Counted from the stretch's first letter, positions 1 through 9,255 are shown. The stretch is 64,000 nucleotides of DNA from Candidimonas nitroreducens (GCF_002209565.1 NZ_NJIH01000011.1:186001-250000); one strand, 5' to 3'. A program made the numbers and translations. Notes: generated by a model from the sequence alone, not told the origin.

Positions 1-700
1 AACGCTGTGATGTGATACGTGGCGCGATGGCGGCGATACTGAACGCAGCGATCGCGGGCCCTCCGGACAAGCATATGGGGTAGCCGATAGCGCGAACACC
101 TGTGACGACGGGCACGTCCATCATTGAATAGCCATGCCTACGCGTAACAGCCACGGTTTTCCGTATGGACTCGTCTGTAAATCCGGGAAAGCGGGCGATG
201 CGATCCGTATTGGCATCCATGGCTGCGTCCATCTCCGTATCCGACAACGTGGACAAAATGGCCATGCCACCTGCACCGATACCCAAAGGTCGCCGCGTCC
301 CGACATCAACCACGAATGTCTTGATCGGATAATGGCCTGCTCTACGATCGGCACAGATTGCCTCTACGCCAACACGTACCATTAGAAATACTGTGTCTCC
401 GGTTTCATCGGCAATGGCAGTTAGTAAAGATGCAGCCGTGTCCCGCAAATCACCCTGTTCGGATCCCATCAGCCCGAGATAGAACGAGAGAGGGCCAAGG
501 TGATAGCGTTTGTCGTCCTCGGTTTGCATCAACATTTGCTCCGCCACCAGGCATTTAAGCAAGCGATGTGCCGTCGATCTGTCTAAGCCCGTGCTGGATA
601 TCAAGTCAACAAGCTTGGGCCCTTCCCGATTGCGAGACGCTACATCGCGCAATAGGGCGATCCCACGTTCCAGGGATTGTGTGCCTGATCTCTCAGTCAT
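1..700 (-). CDS. IclR-family transcriptional regulator (C-terminus cut by window edge)
   Basis: An open frame runs without a stop from the ATG at 698-700 to the window edge, giving 233 codons of a protein that usually has about 250-260. Residues 1-75 look like the IclR winged helix-turn-helix (MTERSGTQSLERGIALL, then TGLDRSTAHRLLKCL as the recognition segment). The rest resembles the IclR effector domain, including a GVEAICADRR segment and, late, SMMDVPVVTGVRAIGYPI. IclR proteins are dimeric, effector-responsive regulators, often of catabolic operons. It diverges from the MmgE/PrpD gene at 829 across a 128-bp AT-rich gap, so it probably controls the 829-10865 genes and itself (inference). The effector cannot be told from the sequence. 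The true stop lies outside the window. Confidence 0.87.
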   Translation of the reverse strand, partial: MTERSGTQSLERGIALLRDVASRNREGPKLVDLISSTGLDRSTAHRLLKCLVAEQMLMQTEDDKRYHLGPLSFYLGLMGSEQGDLRDTAASLLTAIADETGDTVFLMVRVGVEAICADRRAGHYPIKTFVVDVGTRRPLGIGAGGMAILSTLSDTEMDAAMDANTDRIARFPGFTDESIRKTVAVTRRHGYSMMDVPVVTGVRAIGYPICLSGGPAIAAFSIAAIAPRITSQR

Positions 701-828
701 AAGTTTCCTAATTTCTTACATAGCAAGATTAAATTGTAGATCATCTAATTTAATAAGATCAAAATTCGGTCTGTACTTGGAATATCAATAAATAGATATC
801 TCACTATGTAAGATTATGGAGAATTAAT
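701..828. promoter_or_regulatory. Divergent promoter/operator region between the iclR-type gene and the catabolic operon
   Basis: This gap is much more AT-rich than its surroundings. A 10-bp sequence, tcttacatag at 714-723, recurs as its exact reverse complement, ctatgtaaga, at 804-813. The two copies sit at nearly equal distances (about 14-15 bp) from the two divergent start codons. Near the middle is an imperfect palindrome: attaaatt at 728-735 and aatttaat at 747-754, with tagat-c-atcta between. Such symmetry fits binding sites for a dimeric regulator or mirrored promoter elements; which one is inference. Confidence 0.55.
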
Positions 829-2223
829 TTGAGCAGTTTGAGTTCTTCCGCCGCCAAATGGTTTCTTGCTCTCAGCTACGACGATCTGCCCGTGGACATC
901 GTCGAGGAGACACATAGGGCAATCTTGAATACGATCGCAGTGGCAACCGCCGCCAGTGTGTTGGAGTACGGCTCACCTGTATGCGCCACAGCCAAAGATC
1001 TAGGCGGGATAGGTTCCGCGCATTTGTTCGGCTCGGGTGAGAAGACTTCTGCATCAGCTGCAGCCTTCGCAAATGCCACCATGTCAGCTGCTTTGGCCTA
1101 CGACGACTCGCATACCGAAACTTTAATCCACGTCTATGGCACCATCGTGAGCACCGTTCTGGCACTTGCACAGCAGCATGCGATCGATGGCAAGGAAGTT
1201 CTCACGGTCGTGGCTGGTGCCAGCGAACTGACATGCCGAATAGGTATGATCGCGCCGACCGCATTTCATCGAAATGGACTGCATCCCACCGGAATAATTG
1301 GTGCCTTCGGCGCGGCCTATGCGGCCGCGCGTTTGCTGCGTCTGTCCTATACGCAGACGGTTCACGCTATTGGAATCGTGGGGAATCTCGCATCGGGGAT
1401 AAATCAATGTTGGGTCGACGGAACTTGGTCTCAGTTGCTTGACAACGGCTGGGCTGCCCAGGCTGGGATCACCGCGGCGACGATCGCACGCCACGGCTAT
1501 ACCGGCCCCTCCGAAGTCCTCGAGGGCAAGCTGGGCCTGTTTCGCAGCCATATTCAACAGCCCGGCTATCCCTTCGATTTCGATTGCATGATCCACGATC
1601 TTGGCACCCACTGGGAGATGCGCGAGATTGAAATCAAGCCTTATCCATGTGGCCACGTCAGCCAACCTTTTGTCGACTGTGCACTCTCTTTGTACCGCCG
1701 CGGCTTGAAACACGAAGACATTGCATCAGTCACCTGCTTAGTGTCCGATTGGATGGTGCCTGTCGTCTGCGAGCCCTTGGAACGCAAACGGCGTCCAACA
1801 ACGGCTTGGCATGGTCGCGTCAGCCTGCCTTACACAATAGCCGAAACCTTATGGTTCGGTCGACTCGACGCCGAAAGCTACCGATCCGAGTACCTTGCAT
1901 CGCGAGAGCTTCTCGAATTGGCGGATCGGGTCAGCTATGAAATCGATACCAGCGTCAGGGGGGGGCGTACTTACAAGGGCTGGGTACGAGTGACCACGCA
2001 CGACGGTCGCTTGCTAGAAGAAATCAAATCCGAAGAAGATAGCTGCAAGCATATGCCGCGTGAAGTATTCCTCGACAAAATCCGGTGCTGTCTGCGCACG
2101 GGCGGCATCGAAGATCGCCATGAAGCACTGGTAGCCGCCGTGGAAAGACTGAATGACGCATCTTCCATAGTCGAAGTGATGGCAGCGTGTGACCCGACAT
2201 CGAGTCTGAAGGGAGGAAAGTAA
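829..2223 (+). CDS. MmgE/PrpD-family protein A (first of a tandem pair)
   Basis: A 464-residue protein of the MmgE/PrpD fold, which includes 2-methylcitrate dehydratase, cis-aconitate decarboxylase and iminodisuccinate epimerase. The start is TTG at 829, preceded by GGAG at 818-821; no in-frame ATG is better placed. Visible family features are YDDSH (91-95), FHRNGLHPTG (146-155) with H152, and IKPYPCGH (269-276) with K270. It departs from the family where a Lys and nearby His are normally found: residues 201-206 read SQLLDN, so Q202 and D205 replace them. The usual HPG after the DDSH segment is HVYG (101-104). It is 1 bp from the next, paralogous gene. The reaction is unknown; a dehydratase, decarboxylase, epimerase or isomerase acting on a polycarboxylate are all possible. 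Confidence 0.85.
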   Translation: MSSLSSSAAKWFLALSYDDLPVDIVEETHRAILNTIAVATAASVLEYGSPVCATAKDLGGIGSAHLFGSGEKTSASAAAFANATMSAALAYDDSHTETLIHVYGTIVSTVLALAQQHAIDGKEVLTVVAGASELTCRIGMIAPTAFHRNGLHPTGIIGAFGAAYAAARLLRLSYTQTVHAIGIVGNLASGINQCWVDGTWSQLLDNGWAAQAGITAATIARHGYTGPSEVLEGKLGLFRSHIQQPGYPFDFDCMIHDLGTHWEMREIEIKPYPCGHVSQPFVDCALSLYRRGLKHEDIASVTCLVSDWMVPVVCEPLERKRRPTTAWHGRVSLPYTIAETLWFGRLDAESYRSEYLASRELLELADRVSYEIDTSVRGGRTYKGWVRVTTHDGRLLEEIKSEEDSCKHMPREVFLDKIRCCLRTGGIEDRHEALVAAVERLNDASSIVEVMAACDPTSSLKGGK

Positions 2224-2224
2224 C

Positions 2225-3637
2225 GTGGCCTTGACTCAGTCCTTAAACCGCCAACTGGCTGTCTGGGCCTCTAATCTCGATTTGCGCAAGGTTCCTCCTG
2301 AGGTCGTCCATGCAACCAAGCTGAGGATTCTTGACATTGTGGGCGCCATGTTGGGTGGCTTGGATACAGAATTGGTTCAACAAGTGAGCGCCGCGACCCC
2401 CCCGTCGGGTGCACCGGATGCCGTTGGTCTCCCGGGCTTTGATATCCGCACAAACGCCAGAGATGCCGCCTTATTGATGGGCACGATGGCTTGCGTAATC
2501 GAATATGACGATTCGCATGTCTCGACCGGCGTACATCCGGGTTCTCCCATTGTTGCGACCGCGTTAGCGCTAGGCCAGCATCTCGACGTTTCCGGCAAAC
2601 AGCTGATCCGTTCCGTCCTGCTTGGTAACGAGCTCACATGCAGGTTGGGGCTGGTTGCTCCGGGCGCTTTCCATCGCGTGGGTTTTCATCCGACGGGAAT
2701 GGTGGGCGCGTTCGGTGCCGCATATACAGCGGCAAATTTGTATGGGCTGAATACAGAAGAAATACAGAACGCGACTGGTATCAGCGGTAGCTTCGCGTCT
2801 GGAATCATGGCATCTTGGGAAGACGGCACATCGGCCAAGTCTCTTCACGCCGGCTGGGGGGCGGCGGCAGGCATCGAAGCGGTGCGCCTCGCTTGTCATG
2901 GCGTGACCGGCCCCGCCGGCGTCTTCGAAGGACGGTTCGGCTTCTATCGCGCGCACGTCCAGAATTCGGATTGGATGCCTGATCATGGCGCAGCGGTGAG
3001 CGGCCTTGGCGAGCGATGGGAACTGCTCAATATCGCGCCGCGCGCTTATCCCTGCGGGCATTATATCCAGCCATTCATAGACGCTGCGCTATGGATCGCT
3101 CAACACAAACATTACGATCCAGCAGACATCAGCAAGGTCGTGTGCCTAGTCGCAGACTACATGGTGCCGCTTATCTGCGAGCCGGCGGCAGAGAAAGCGC
3201 GACCGATGACAACGTGGCACGCTCGCTACAGCTTGCCCTTCTGCATCGCCGAATGCTTGCTGTCTCGTAGCTTTACCAAACATAGTCTTTCCCCGAGCCA
3301 GTTGGTGGATCACGCTCATACCGTGCTAAGTGGCAAGGTCGGGTATGAGGTCAATTTAGCAGACGCAGACAGGGCTAAATGGAGCGGGGAAGTACGCGTC
3401 ACACTACACGACGGTAGTGTTCTCAAGCACCGCATAAATCATATGCGCGGTACCCCAGAAAACCCCATGACTGAAGAAGATCTCATGGCGAAGTTTATGG
3501 GTAATGCTCAGCACATAATCGCGCCGCAGATAGCCGAGGACTTCGTCGATCGCGTTATGAGACTGGAAAACCAGGAAAACGTCCGAACCACGCTGTCCTC
3601 AATCTGCCGCCCAGGCGGCATTGCTGATCTCAAATAA
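2225..3637 (+). CDS. MmgE/PrpD-family protein B (second of a tandem pair)
   Basis: A 470-residue MmgE/PrpD-family protein, clearly a paralogue of the preceding product (shared FHR-x-G-x-HPTG-x-x-GAFGAAY block). The start is GTG at 2225 with a strong GGAGG at 2212-2216, inside the end of the upstream gene, so the two are probably translationally coupled. It keeps DDSH (95-98), HPG (104-106), FHRVGFHPTG (149-158) and the canonical AKSLHAG (204-210) with K205 and H208. At the second usual lysine site it has R273 (PRAYPCGH) where protein A has K270. Thus each paralogue is altered at a different conserved site. Substrate and reaction are unknown; it may work with protein A as a hetero-oligomer or in a successive step. 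Confidence 0.87.
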   Translation: MALTQSLNRQLAVWASNLDLRKVPPEVVHATKLRILDIVGAMLGGLDTELVQQVSAATPPSGAPDAVGLPGFDIRTNARDAALLMGTMACVIEYDDSHVSTGVHPGSPIVATALALGQHLDVSGKQLIRSVLLGNELTCRLGLVAPGAFHRVGFHPTGMVGAFGAAYTAANLYGLNTEEIQNATGISGSFASGIMASWEDGTSAKSLHAGWGAAAGIEAVRLACHGVTGPAGVFEGRFGFYRAHVQNSDWMPDHGAAVSGLGERWELLNIAPRAYPCGHYIQPFIDAALWIAQHKHYDPADISKVVCLVADYMVPLICEPAAEKARPMTTWHARYSLPFCIAECLLSRSFTKHSLSPSQLVDHAHTVLSGKVGYEVNLADADRAKWSGEVRVTLHDGSVLKHRINHMRGTPENPMTEEDLMAKFMGNAQHIIAPQIAEDFVDRVMRLENQENVRTTLSSICRPGGIADLK

Positions 3638-3652
3638 TCAAGGAGACTCCAA

Positions 3653-4618
3653 ATGAAGCCAATCTTACCCCTCGCGCTTATGTCCTTTGCAATGGCCTTT
3701 ACGTCATCGCAAGCCGCTGACATCTATCCGTCGCGTCCTATCACCTTGGTGGTGCCAGGGCCCGCAGGCGGCGCCATCGACAACCCAGCGCGAATCCTTG
3801 CCGAAGCTATGGCCGAGAAACTTCATGGGAGTATGGTCGTGCTAAACGCCTCTGGTGCTGGAGGCACGCTCGCGACCGGCAGGGTAGCGCACTCTAGCCC
3901 CGATGGTTATACATTATTGTTTCATCATATTGGTGTTGCTACGGCGCCAGCGCTGTATAAGAAGCTACCTTACGACACACTCAAAGACCTCGCACCTATT
4001 GGCCTGTCGACCGAGGTACCGCTGATCGTCATCGCGCGCAAGAATCTTCCGCCGCACAACGTCAAGGAGCTCATGCCGTATCTAAAGAAGCTAGGCCCAA
4101 AAATTTTGTTGGCAACCGCTGGCCCAGGCAATGTTTCCGACCTCTGTGGCACTTTGCTGATGTGGAAGCTCGGTGACAAATTCACCACTGTGCCGTACCG
4201 CGGTTCTCCCCCGGCCTTGCTGGACATGATGAGCGGACGAGTGGATCTGATGTGCGATCAGACCAGTACCGCTGCATCTCAAGTCAAGGCGGGCGCCGTC
4301 AAGGCCTACGGCGTGGCGTCGAAGTCCCGCCTGCCTTTGCTGCCGAAAGTGCCAACGCTCGCGGAACAAGGTCTGGACTTCCAGTTCTCGATTTGGCAAG
4401 GGTTCTATGCCCCGGAGGGAACTCCTTCAGCCATTATCTCCAAGCTTTCGAAAGCGTTGCAGGCCGTCATCCAAGAGGACAGTGTCAAGAAGCGCTTAGA
4501 AGCCTACGGCATAACCACAGTGGATCCCTCGCGCGCGACTCCGCAGGCGCATACAGCATTCTTGAAAGAAGAGCTCAAGAAATGGGCCGACCTGTATAAA
4601 AACTCCCCCAAGCATTGA
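3653..4618 (+). CDS. Bug-family (TctC-type) periplasmic solute-binding receptor
   Basis: A 321-residue receptor of the tripartite tricarboxylate transporter family. It begins with a signal peptide (hydrophobic residues 4-16, likely cleavage after SSQA-A) and continues with the diagnostic YPSRPITLVVPGPAGGAID start of the mature domain, then SPDGYTLL and LPYDTLKDLAPIG. RBS is AAGGAG just upstream. Bug receptors bind carboxylates and other small acids in the periplasm and normally hand them to a TctAB membrane pair; no such pair is present here, a common situation in Bordetella relatives. Operon position directly after the MmgE/PrpD pair suggests that it captures the pathway substrate. Confidence 0.93.
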   Translation: MKPILPLALMSFAMAFTSSQAADIYPSRPITLVVPGPAGGAIDNPARILAEAMAEKLHGSMVVLNASGAGGTLATGRVAHSSPDGYTLLFHHIGVATAPALYKKLPYDTLKDLAPIGLSTEVPLIVIARKNLPPHNVKELMPYLKKLGPKILLATAGPGNVSDLCGTLLMWKLGDKFTTVPYRGSPPALLDMMSGRVDLMCDQTSTAASQVKAGAVKAYGVASKSRLPLLPKVPTLAEQGLDFQFSIWQGFYAPEGTPSAIISKLSKALQAVIQEDSVKKRLEAYGITTVDPSRATPQAHTAFLKEELKKWADLYKNSPKH

Positions 4619-4628
4619 GGGGATACAG

Positions 4629-5477
4629 ATGAGCCTAGAAAAAGCTGACGACGGCGTCGAGTACGAAATTTTGGCGATCCGCTATGCGACTACTAAATCG
4701 CGTCAAGTCCGTGATAACTTCATCAGTACTCACGACCTGCATGATGGCCCAATGCCCATGGATTTTTTCGTCTGGGCCGCGATACATGGCGATCGCGTGA
4801 TCTTGATCGACGGCGGAAGTGATGAAGAAACCTGCACGCGTCGAGGCTACCAGTTCTTGCGTTGCCCGGCCCAGGCCCTCGCGGGGCTCGGCTACGCCCC
4901 AGAATGCGTGACGGATCTGGTGATTACGCATATGCATTGGGATCACCTAGGAAATCTGGAGAAATTTCCCAAGGCTCGGTTCCATGTGCACAAGAGAGAA
5001 ATCGCGCATGCTACTGGTTGCGCTATGTGCCAACCAACCTTGCGCCGCCCCTATGACGTCAGTCAAGTATGCAGCGTGATCAAGGCGCTATACGCGGACA
5101 GAGTGCAGTTCAACCATGGGGAAACCCGCATCGCTCCGGGAATTACGCTGCACCATGTGGGTGGACATACACCGGGCTTGCAAGTAGTTCGAGTGCGCAC
5201 ACGCCGGGGTCATGTAGTGCTCGCCTCCGATGCCTTGCACTTCTATGCCAATTCGCTACTAAGCAACCCCTTTCCGGTAGTCGTTGACGTCCAGGACTAC
5301 CTGGAGGCGTTTCCGAAGATCCGGGGTTGGGCCGACTCATCAGATCACATTATTGCCGGACATGATCCGGTAGTCATGAGTATCTATCCACCGTGGTCAG
5401 AATTCAGCCGCGACATTGCCGTCAGGCTGGATGTCCCGCCCAAAGGCGAGCCTACGTCGCTTCTGCCCGTTGCGTGA
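4629..5477 (+). CDS. Metallo-beta-lactamase-fold hydrolase, AHL-lactonase-like
   Basis: A 282-residue cytoplasmic hydrolase. The zinc signature is complete: H101-M-H103-W-D105-H106, followed later by HVGGHTPG, an Asp in LASDAL and AGHDP, the order seen in N-acyl-homoserine-lactone lactonases and related dinuclear-zinc lactonases. ATG at 4629 lies 10 bp after the Bug gene, in the same operon. In this catabolic context it more likely opens a lactone or hydrolyses an ester intermediate than quenches quorum signals, but that is inference. Length and motif order fit the family. Confidence 0.85.
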   Translation: MSLEKADDGVEYEILAIRYATTKSRQVRDNFISTHDLHDGPMPMDFFVWAAIHGDRVILIDGGSDEETCTRRGYQFLRCPAQALAGLGYAPECVTDLVITHMHWDHLGNLEKFPKARFHVHKREIAHATGCAMCQPTLRRPYDVSQVCSVIKALYADRVQFNHGETRIAPGITLHHVGGHTPGLQVVRVRTRRGHVVLASDALHFYANSLLSNPFPVVVDVQDYLEAFPKIRGWADSSDHIIAGHDPVVMSIYPPWSEFSRDIAVRLDVPPKGEPTSLLPVA

Positions 5478-5522
5478 GCGAGATGCATAAGCATTAATTT
5501 TTGATTTATACGGAATATTGTA

Positions 5523-6971
5523 ATGAATGAATCCATATCAACGATTCAGGGCCTACCTCCGACGGGCTCGCTCATCAACGGCAAATGGCTGACATCCAAT
5601 CGTGCTTTTGACGTTCTGGATAAGTTTTCCGGGGGCGTGATTGAGACAGTGGCCGAGGCCGACCGTTCGCAGGTTGCTCAGGCGGTTCAGACGGCGGCAC
5701 AAGCGGCCCTTTCCGGCCCTCGCCCACCGTTTGAGCGCGCGACCGTGCTTCGCAAAGCGGCCTCTTTGATGGAGGGCTATCGACAGCGGTTCGTCGACAT
5801 CATGGTTGGCGAAGCCGGCTTTACCATCGCCGATGCCAGTGGGGAAATCGATCGAGCCACCGTTACGCTTAATCTTTCCGCGGATGAAGCCTTGCGTCTG
5901 ACGGGTGAAATGGTTCCATTCGGTGCAAGCCCAGGTGCGCATCGTCGTTTGGGTTTTACGCTGCGCTTCCCGATAGGGGTAGTGTGCGCTATCACACCCT
6001 TCAATTCTCCACTCAATACTGTGCTGCACAAGGTCGCACCCGCGTATGCGGGCGGTAACGCCGTAATCTTGAAGCCGTCGGCCTTTACGCCACTTACTGG
6101 CGCGTTATTGGGTGAGCTACTGCTCGAAGCTGGAATGGAACCGGAGTTTCTCTCAATAGTACAAGGGGGCGGCGATACAGTCGGGGCTGCACTGCTCGAG
6201 GAACAGGCCATCAATTTTTATACCTTCACCGGAAGTACAAGGGTCGGCCGAATCATCCAGCAAGCAGCCGGCTTGCGCCGCACACAAATGGAACTGGGTA
6301 GTATTGCCAGTACTATCGTTTGCGCCGACGCGGATTTGGAGCGCGCGATACCCAAAATCGCTAACGCAGGGCTACGCAAAGCCGGCCAGGTGTGCACTTC
6401 AGTGCAGCGGCTGTATGTTCAGCGCCCGATATTTGACGAAGTGACAAAGAGGCTGGTCGAATTCGCGGCGACTCTGCGTGCGGGGGATCCCCGTGATCCA
6501 GCAACTCGTGTTGGCCCGTTAATTACAGAGCAGGCGGCCATCCGGGCAGAATCCTGGATCGAAGAGGCGCGTGCACGCGGCGCTCAAATCTCGTGTGGGG
6601 GAAAGCGCACACGCTCAATCATAGATCCGGTTGTCATCACTGATGTGCCAGATGATGGGCGGGTATGGTGTCAGGAAGCGTTCGCTCCGCTATTGGTTTT
6701 ACGTCCCTTTGATGACTTCGAAGGCGCCATGAACGGCGCCAACGATACCCCGTTCGGCCTGTCTGCGGGTGTCTTCACTCAAGACATCGGCCGCGCCCTG
6801 CAAGCCGCCCATACCTTGCGGTTCGGCACAGTTCAAATCAACGAATCGTCCAGCGCCCGATCTGACGTGATGCCTTTTGGCGGAGTGAAGGACAGTGGCT
6901 TCGGCAAAGAAGGGCCGTCCTACTCGATCCGAGAGATGACCGAAGAACGTCTCGTCATCTTCAATCCTTAA
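5523..6971 (+). CDS. NAD(P)-dependent aldehyde dehydrogenase
   Basis: A 482-residue member of the aldehyde dehydrogenase superfamily. The catalytic set is visible: N161 in ITPFNSP, K184 in ILKPSA, the FTGSTRVG cofactor turn, E257 in MELGS, and the nucleophile C291 in KAGQVCTS. It oxidises an aldehyde to an acid with NAD(P)+. Next to an iron-type alcohol dehydrogenase, it suggests an alcohol-aldehyde-acid or aldehyde-forming aldolase step within the pathway. The start at 5523 has only a weak Shine-Dalgarno (GGAAT), and the 45-bp gap before it is AT-rich. Confidence 0.94.
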   Translation: MNESISTIQGLPPTGSLINGKWLTSNRAFDVLDKFSGGVIETVAEADRSQVAQAVQTAAQAALSGPRPPFERATVLRKAASLMEGYRQRFVDIMVGEAGFTIADASGEIDRATVTLNLSADEALRLTGEMVPFGASPGAHRRLGFTLRFPIGVVCAITPFNSPLNTVLHKVAPAYAGGNAVILKPSAFTPLTGALLGELLLEAGMEPEFLSIVQGGGDTVGAALLEEQAINFYTFTGSTRVGRIIQQAAGLRRTQMELGSIASTIVCADADLERAIPKIANAGLRKAGQVCTSVQRLYVQRPIFDEVTKRLVEFAATLRAGDPRDPATRVGPLITEQAAIRAESWIEEARARGAQISCGGKRTRSIIDPVVITDVPDDGRVWCQEAFAPLLVLRPFDDFEGAMNGANDTPFGLSAGVFTQDIGRALQAAHTLRFGTVQINESSSARSDVMPFGGVKDSGFGKEGPSYSIREMTEERLVIFNP

Positions 6972-7001
6972 TGCAGACAGGGTTTTTTACGGGGCTTCAT
7001 C

Positions 7002-8162
7002 ATGCTAAATGACATCTCCAGTTTTTTTTGTCCGACGCGCTTGTATATGGGCGTGGGTGCATATGTGCAGCTTGCAGACGTGATCCGTGTCAGTGGTTGC
7101 AAACGCATGTTTGTAGCACTGGACGCTGCATTGTTAGAGAGCGAATTTTATACGCGAGTGCGAAAGCTGCTGGAAGGATCGGGAGTAGCGATACAGCTTT
7201 TCAGCGATATCGAGCCCGATCCCAGTGTAGCCACGGTTGAGAAAGCCTTCAACGCCTGTAAATCTCATGAGGCGACAATGTCCTTGGCGATTGGGGGAGG
7301 TAGTACGATCGACGTCGCAAAGGCCGTGGGGATTCTATCCACGAATGGTGGCCGAATCCATGACTATGAGGGCATCGAAAAGTATTCGAAGCCGCCGCTG
7401 CCGCTGATCGTACTTCCAACTACCGCCGGTACCGGCTCAGAAGTCTCGGGATCTTGCGTGATCACCGATACCGAGAAGAATCTGAAGATGTCGATTCGTC
7501 ATGCGGCTTTCAACCCAGCATCGATCGCCATTCTCGATCCACTGGCCTTGCGTACCGTACCTGCTCACGTCGCGGCGCACTCGGGCATGGACGCGTTTGT
7601 CCATGCGTTTGAATCCTTTTTGTCCAGATTGGCAAATCCAGTGACAGACGCAATAAATATCCGAGCATTGGAATTGATTGCCGCCAATATCCGGCAATTC
7701 GTCGCCAATCGGGAGAATCTGCAAGCAGCGCTGAACATGTTGTGCGGATCTGCCTTGGCTGGCATTACTTTCGGTCAAACGGGCTTGGGAAATGTCCATT
7801 GCATGGCCCGATTTGTTGGTGCGTACTTCCATCTTTCACATGGCTTGTCGAATGCAATCTGCCTGCCGCAAGTGGCCCGCTTCAACATGATAGCCAACCC
7901 AGCCAAGTATGCTCGCGTCGCTTGCGCCATGGGCCGCCCGGCGCACGGTATTCCGCAGCTCGATGCCGCGGCCATGGCCATCGAGGCAATCGACTCTTTG
8001 TGTCGCGATCTAGGTATTCCATCTCGACTACGGGACGTAGGGGCAGAGCCCGAGGTATTCGATGAAATGGCCGAACTGTGCATCAAGGCCGGATACAACC
8101 GTTGGAATCCACGGCACACGACGACAAAAGATTTTCGGTCGCTACTCGACCATGCTTATTGA
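7002..8162 (+). CDS. Iron-containing (group III) alcohol dehydrogenase
   Basis: A 386-residue protein of the Fe-ADH/maleylacetate-reductase superfamily. The nucleotide motif GGGSTID is at 98-104, followed by the TAGTGSE segment (141-147). The four metal ligands expected for the family are seen: D197 and H201 in HSGMDAFVHAFES, H266 in GNVHCM and H280 in LSHGLSNA. It should catalyse NAD(P)-dependent alcohol/carbonyl interconversion in the cytoplasm. Close relatives include 4-hydroxybutyrate and lactaldehyde dehydrogenases; the substrate cannot be set. It lies 30 bp after the aldehyde dehydrogenase gene, so the two likely act in sequence. Confidence 0.92.
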   Translation: MLNDISSFFCPTRLYMGVGAYVQLADVIRVSGCKRMFVALDAALLESEFYTRVRKLLEGSGVAIQLFSDIEPDPSVATVEKAFNACKSHEATMSLAIGGGSTIDVAKAVGILSTNGGRIHDYEGIEKYSKPPLPLIVLPTTAGTGSEVSGSCVITDTEKNLKMSIRHAAFNPASIAILDPLALRTVPAHVAAHSGMDAFVHAFESFLSRLANPVTDAINIRALELIAANIRQFVANRENLQAALNMLCGSALAGITFGQTGLGNVHCMARFVGAYFHLSHGLSNAICLPQVARFNMIANPAKYARVACAMGRPAHGIPQLDAAAMAIEAIDSLCRDLGIPSRLRDVGAEPEVFDEMAELCIKAGYNRWNPRHTTTKDFRSLLDHAY

Positions 8163-8248
8163 ATTGGCGCATAAGCGCGATGCAAGCCTAGCGACACCTT
8201 CTGAATAATGAAAAGCGTCGCTCATATAAAACACAAGGAGACATTATT

Positions 8249-9241
8249 ATGCGAGTAGCCAGCACGTTACGGCAACAGTTTCGTAATCTCATAAGCATTG
8301 GTATGGCCGTCGGAATTTTATTTTCGGGCGCTGCGCGGGCGGCCGGATACCCGTCCCGACCTATTACATTGATCGTCCCCTACGCCGCGGGTACCAACGC
8401 AGATATGCTAGCTCGTGAGGTGGCGCCGCGCATGGGAGCACGCCTGGGTCAGCCTATCGTGGTGGTCAACAAACCAGGAGCAGGTGCCATCATTGGCACT
8501 CAGTCTGTGGCACAGTCGGCGCCGGATGGCTATACGCTGCTGTTCGGCGCCACGCAGACAGCGATTAATCCTTCGCTGTACAAAAAACTACCATATGACA
8601 CGATGAAGGCCCTGCGACCGGTCGTTCGTGTATCCAATCAGCCGATGGTCATGGTCATCGACAAGTCGATGCCCGCGCGCACTGTATCCGAGTTTGTCGC
8701 CTATGCAAAAAAACACCCGGACAAGCTCAATTACGCGGACACTGGCACTGGCAATTCGGTGCATTTGGCTGGAGCTTTCTTCACATCGGAGAGCTCGGTT
8801 CGGATACAGCGCGTGTCCTTCAACAGCTTTGGAGATCTGATGAGCGGAATGATGCGTGGGGACATCAATTTGCTCTTCTATCCGTATCAGGCCGTCGCCG
8901 GCCAGATTTCAGCTGGCTCCTTGCGTGCTTTGGCAACTACGGGTGACAAGCGTGCAGCATTTCTCCCAAACCTGCCCACGATGGTCGAACTGGGCTACAA
9001 AGGATTTGTACTGCCCGCCTGGCAAGGCATCTTCGTACCAGCCAAAACACCAGAATCTATCGTAGATGCGCTCTACCACTCTGTGGCCGATGCATTGAAA
9101 GATCCAAAAGTGCAGGAAAAGTTCCTGAAGACGGGTACCGAGGTGCGCGTCGAGTCACCACAGCAATTCGAGAAATTTTTCCAGGAACAAGTCAATAAAT
9201 ATCGAGGCTTGGTCAAGATGACCGGCGCCACCGTGAATTGA
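8249..9241 (+). CDS. Bug-family periplasmic solute-binding receptor (second in the island)
   Basis: A 330-residue TctC/Bug-type receptor. ATG at 8249 is preceded by AAGGAG at 8235-8240. A signal peptide (hydrophobic stretch about residues 15-30, cleavage near ARA-AG) leads to YPSRPITLIVPYAAGTNAD, then SAPDGYTLLFG and LPYDTMKALRPVV, all typical of the family. It is distinct from the Bug protein at 3653, so the island may take up two compounds or one with a backup receptor. No TctAB permease is nearby. It follows an 86-bp AT-rich gap that may hold an internal promoter (inference). Confidence 0.93.
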   Translation: MRVASTLRQQFRNLISIGMAVGILFSGAARAAGYPSRPITLIVPYAAGTNADMLAREVAPRMGARLGQPIVVVNKPGAGAIIGTQSVAQSAPDGYTLLFGATQTAINPSLYKKLPYDTMKALRPVVRVSNQPMVMVIDKSMPARTVSEFVAYAKKHPDKLNYADTGTGNSVHLAGAFFTSESSVRIQRVSFNSFGDLMSGMMRGDINLLFYPYQAVAGQISAGSLRALATTGDKRAAFLPNLPTMVELGYKGFVLPAWQGIFVPAKTPESIVDALYHSVADALKDPKVQEKFLKTGTEVRVESPQQFEKFFQEQVNKYRGLVKMTGATVN

Positions 9242-9255
9242 GGGGGTAAACGAGG

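Noticed and set aside
4629-5477. Reading the lactamase-fold gene as a quorum-quenching AHL lactonase
   Set aside because: The zinc motif fits, but its place inside a catabolic operon makes a metabolic lactone or ester a better guess.
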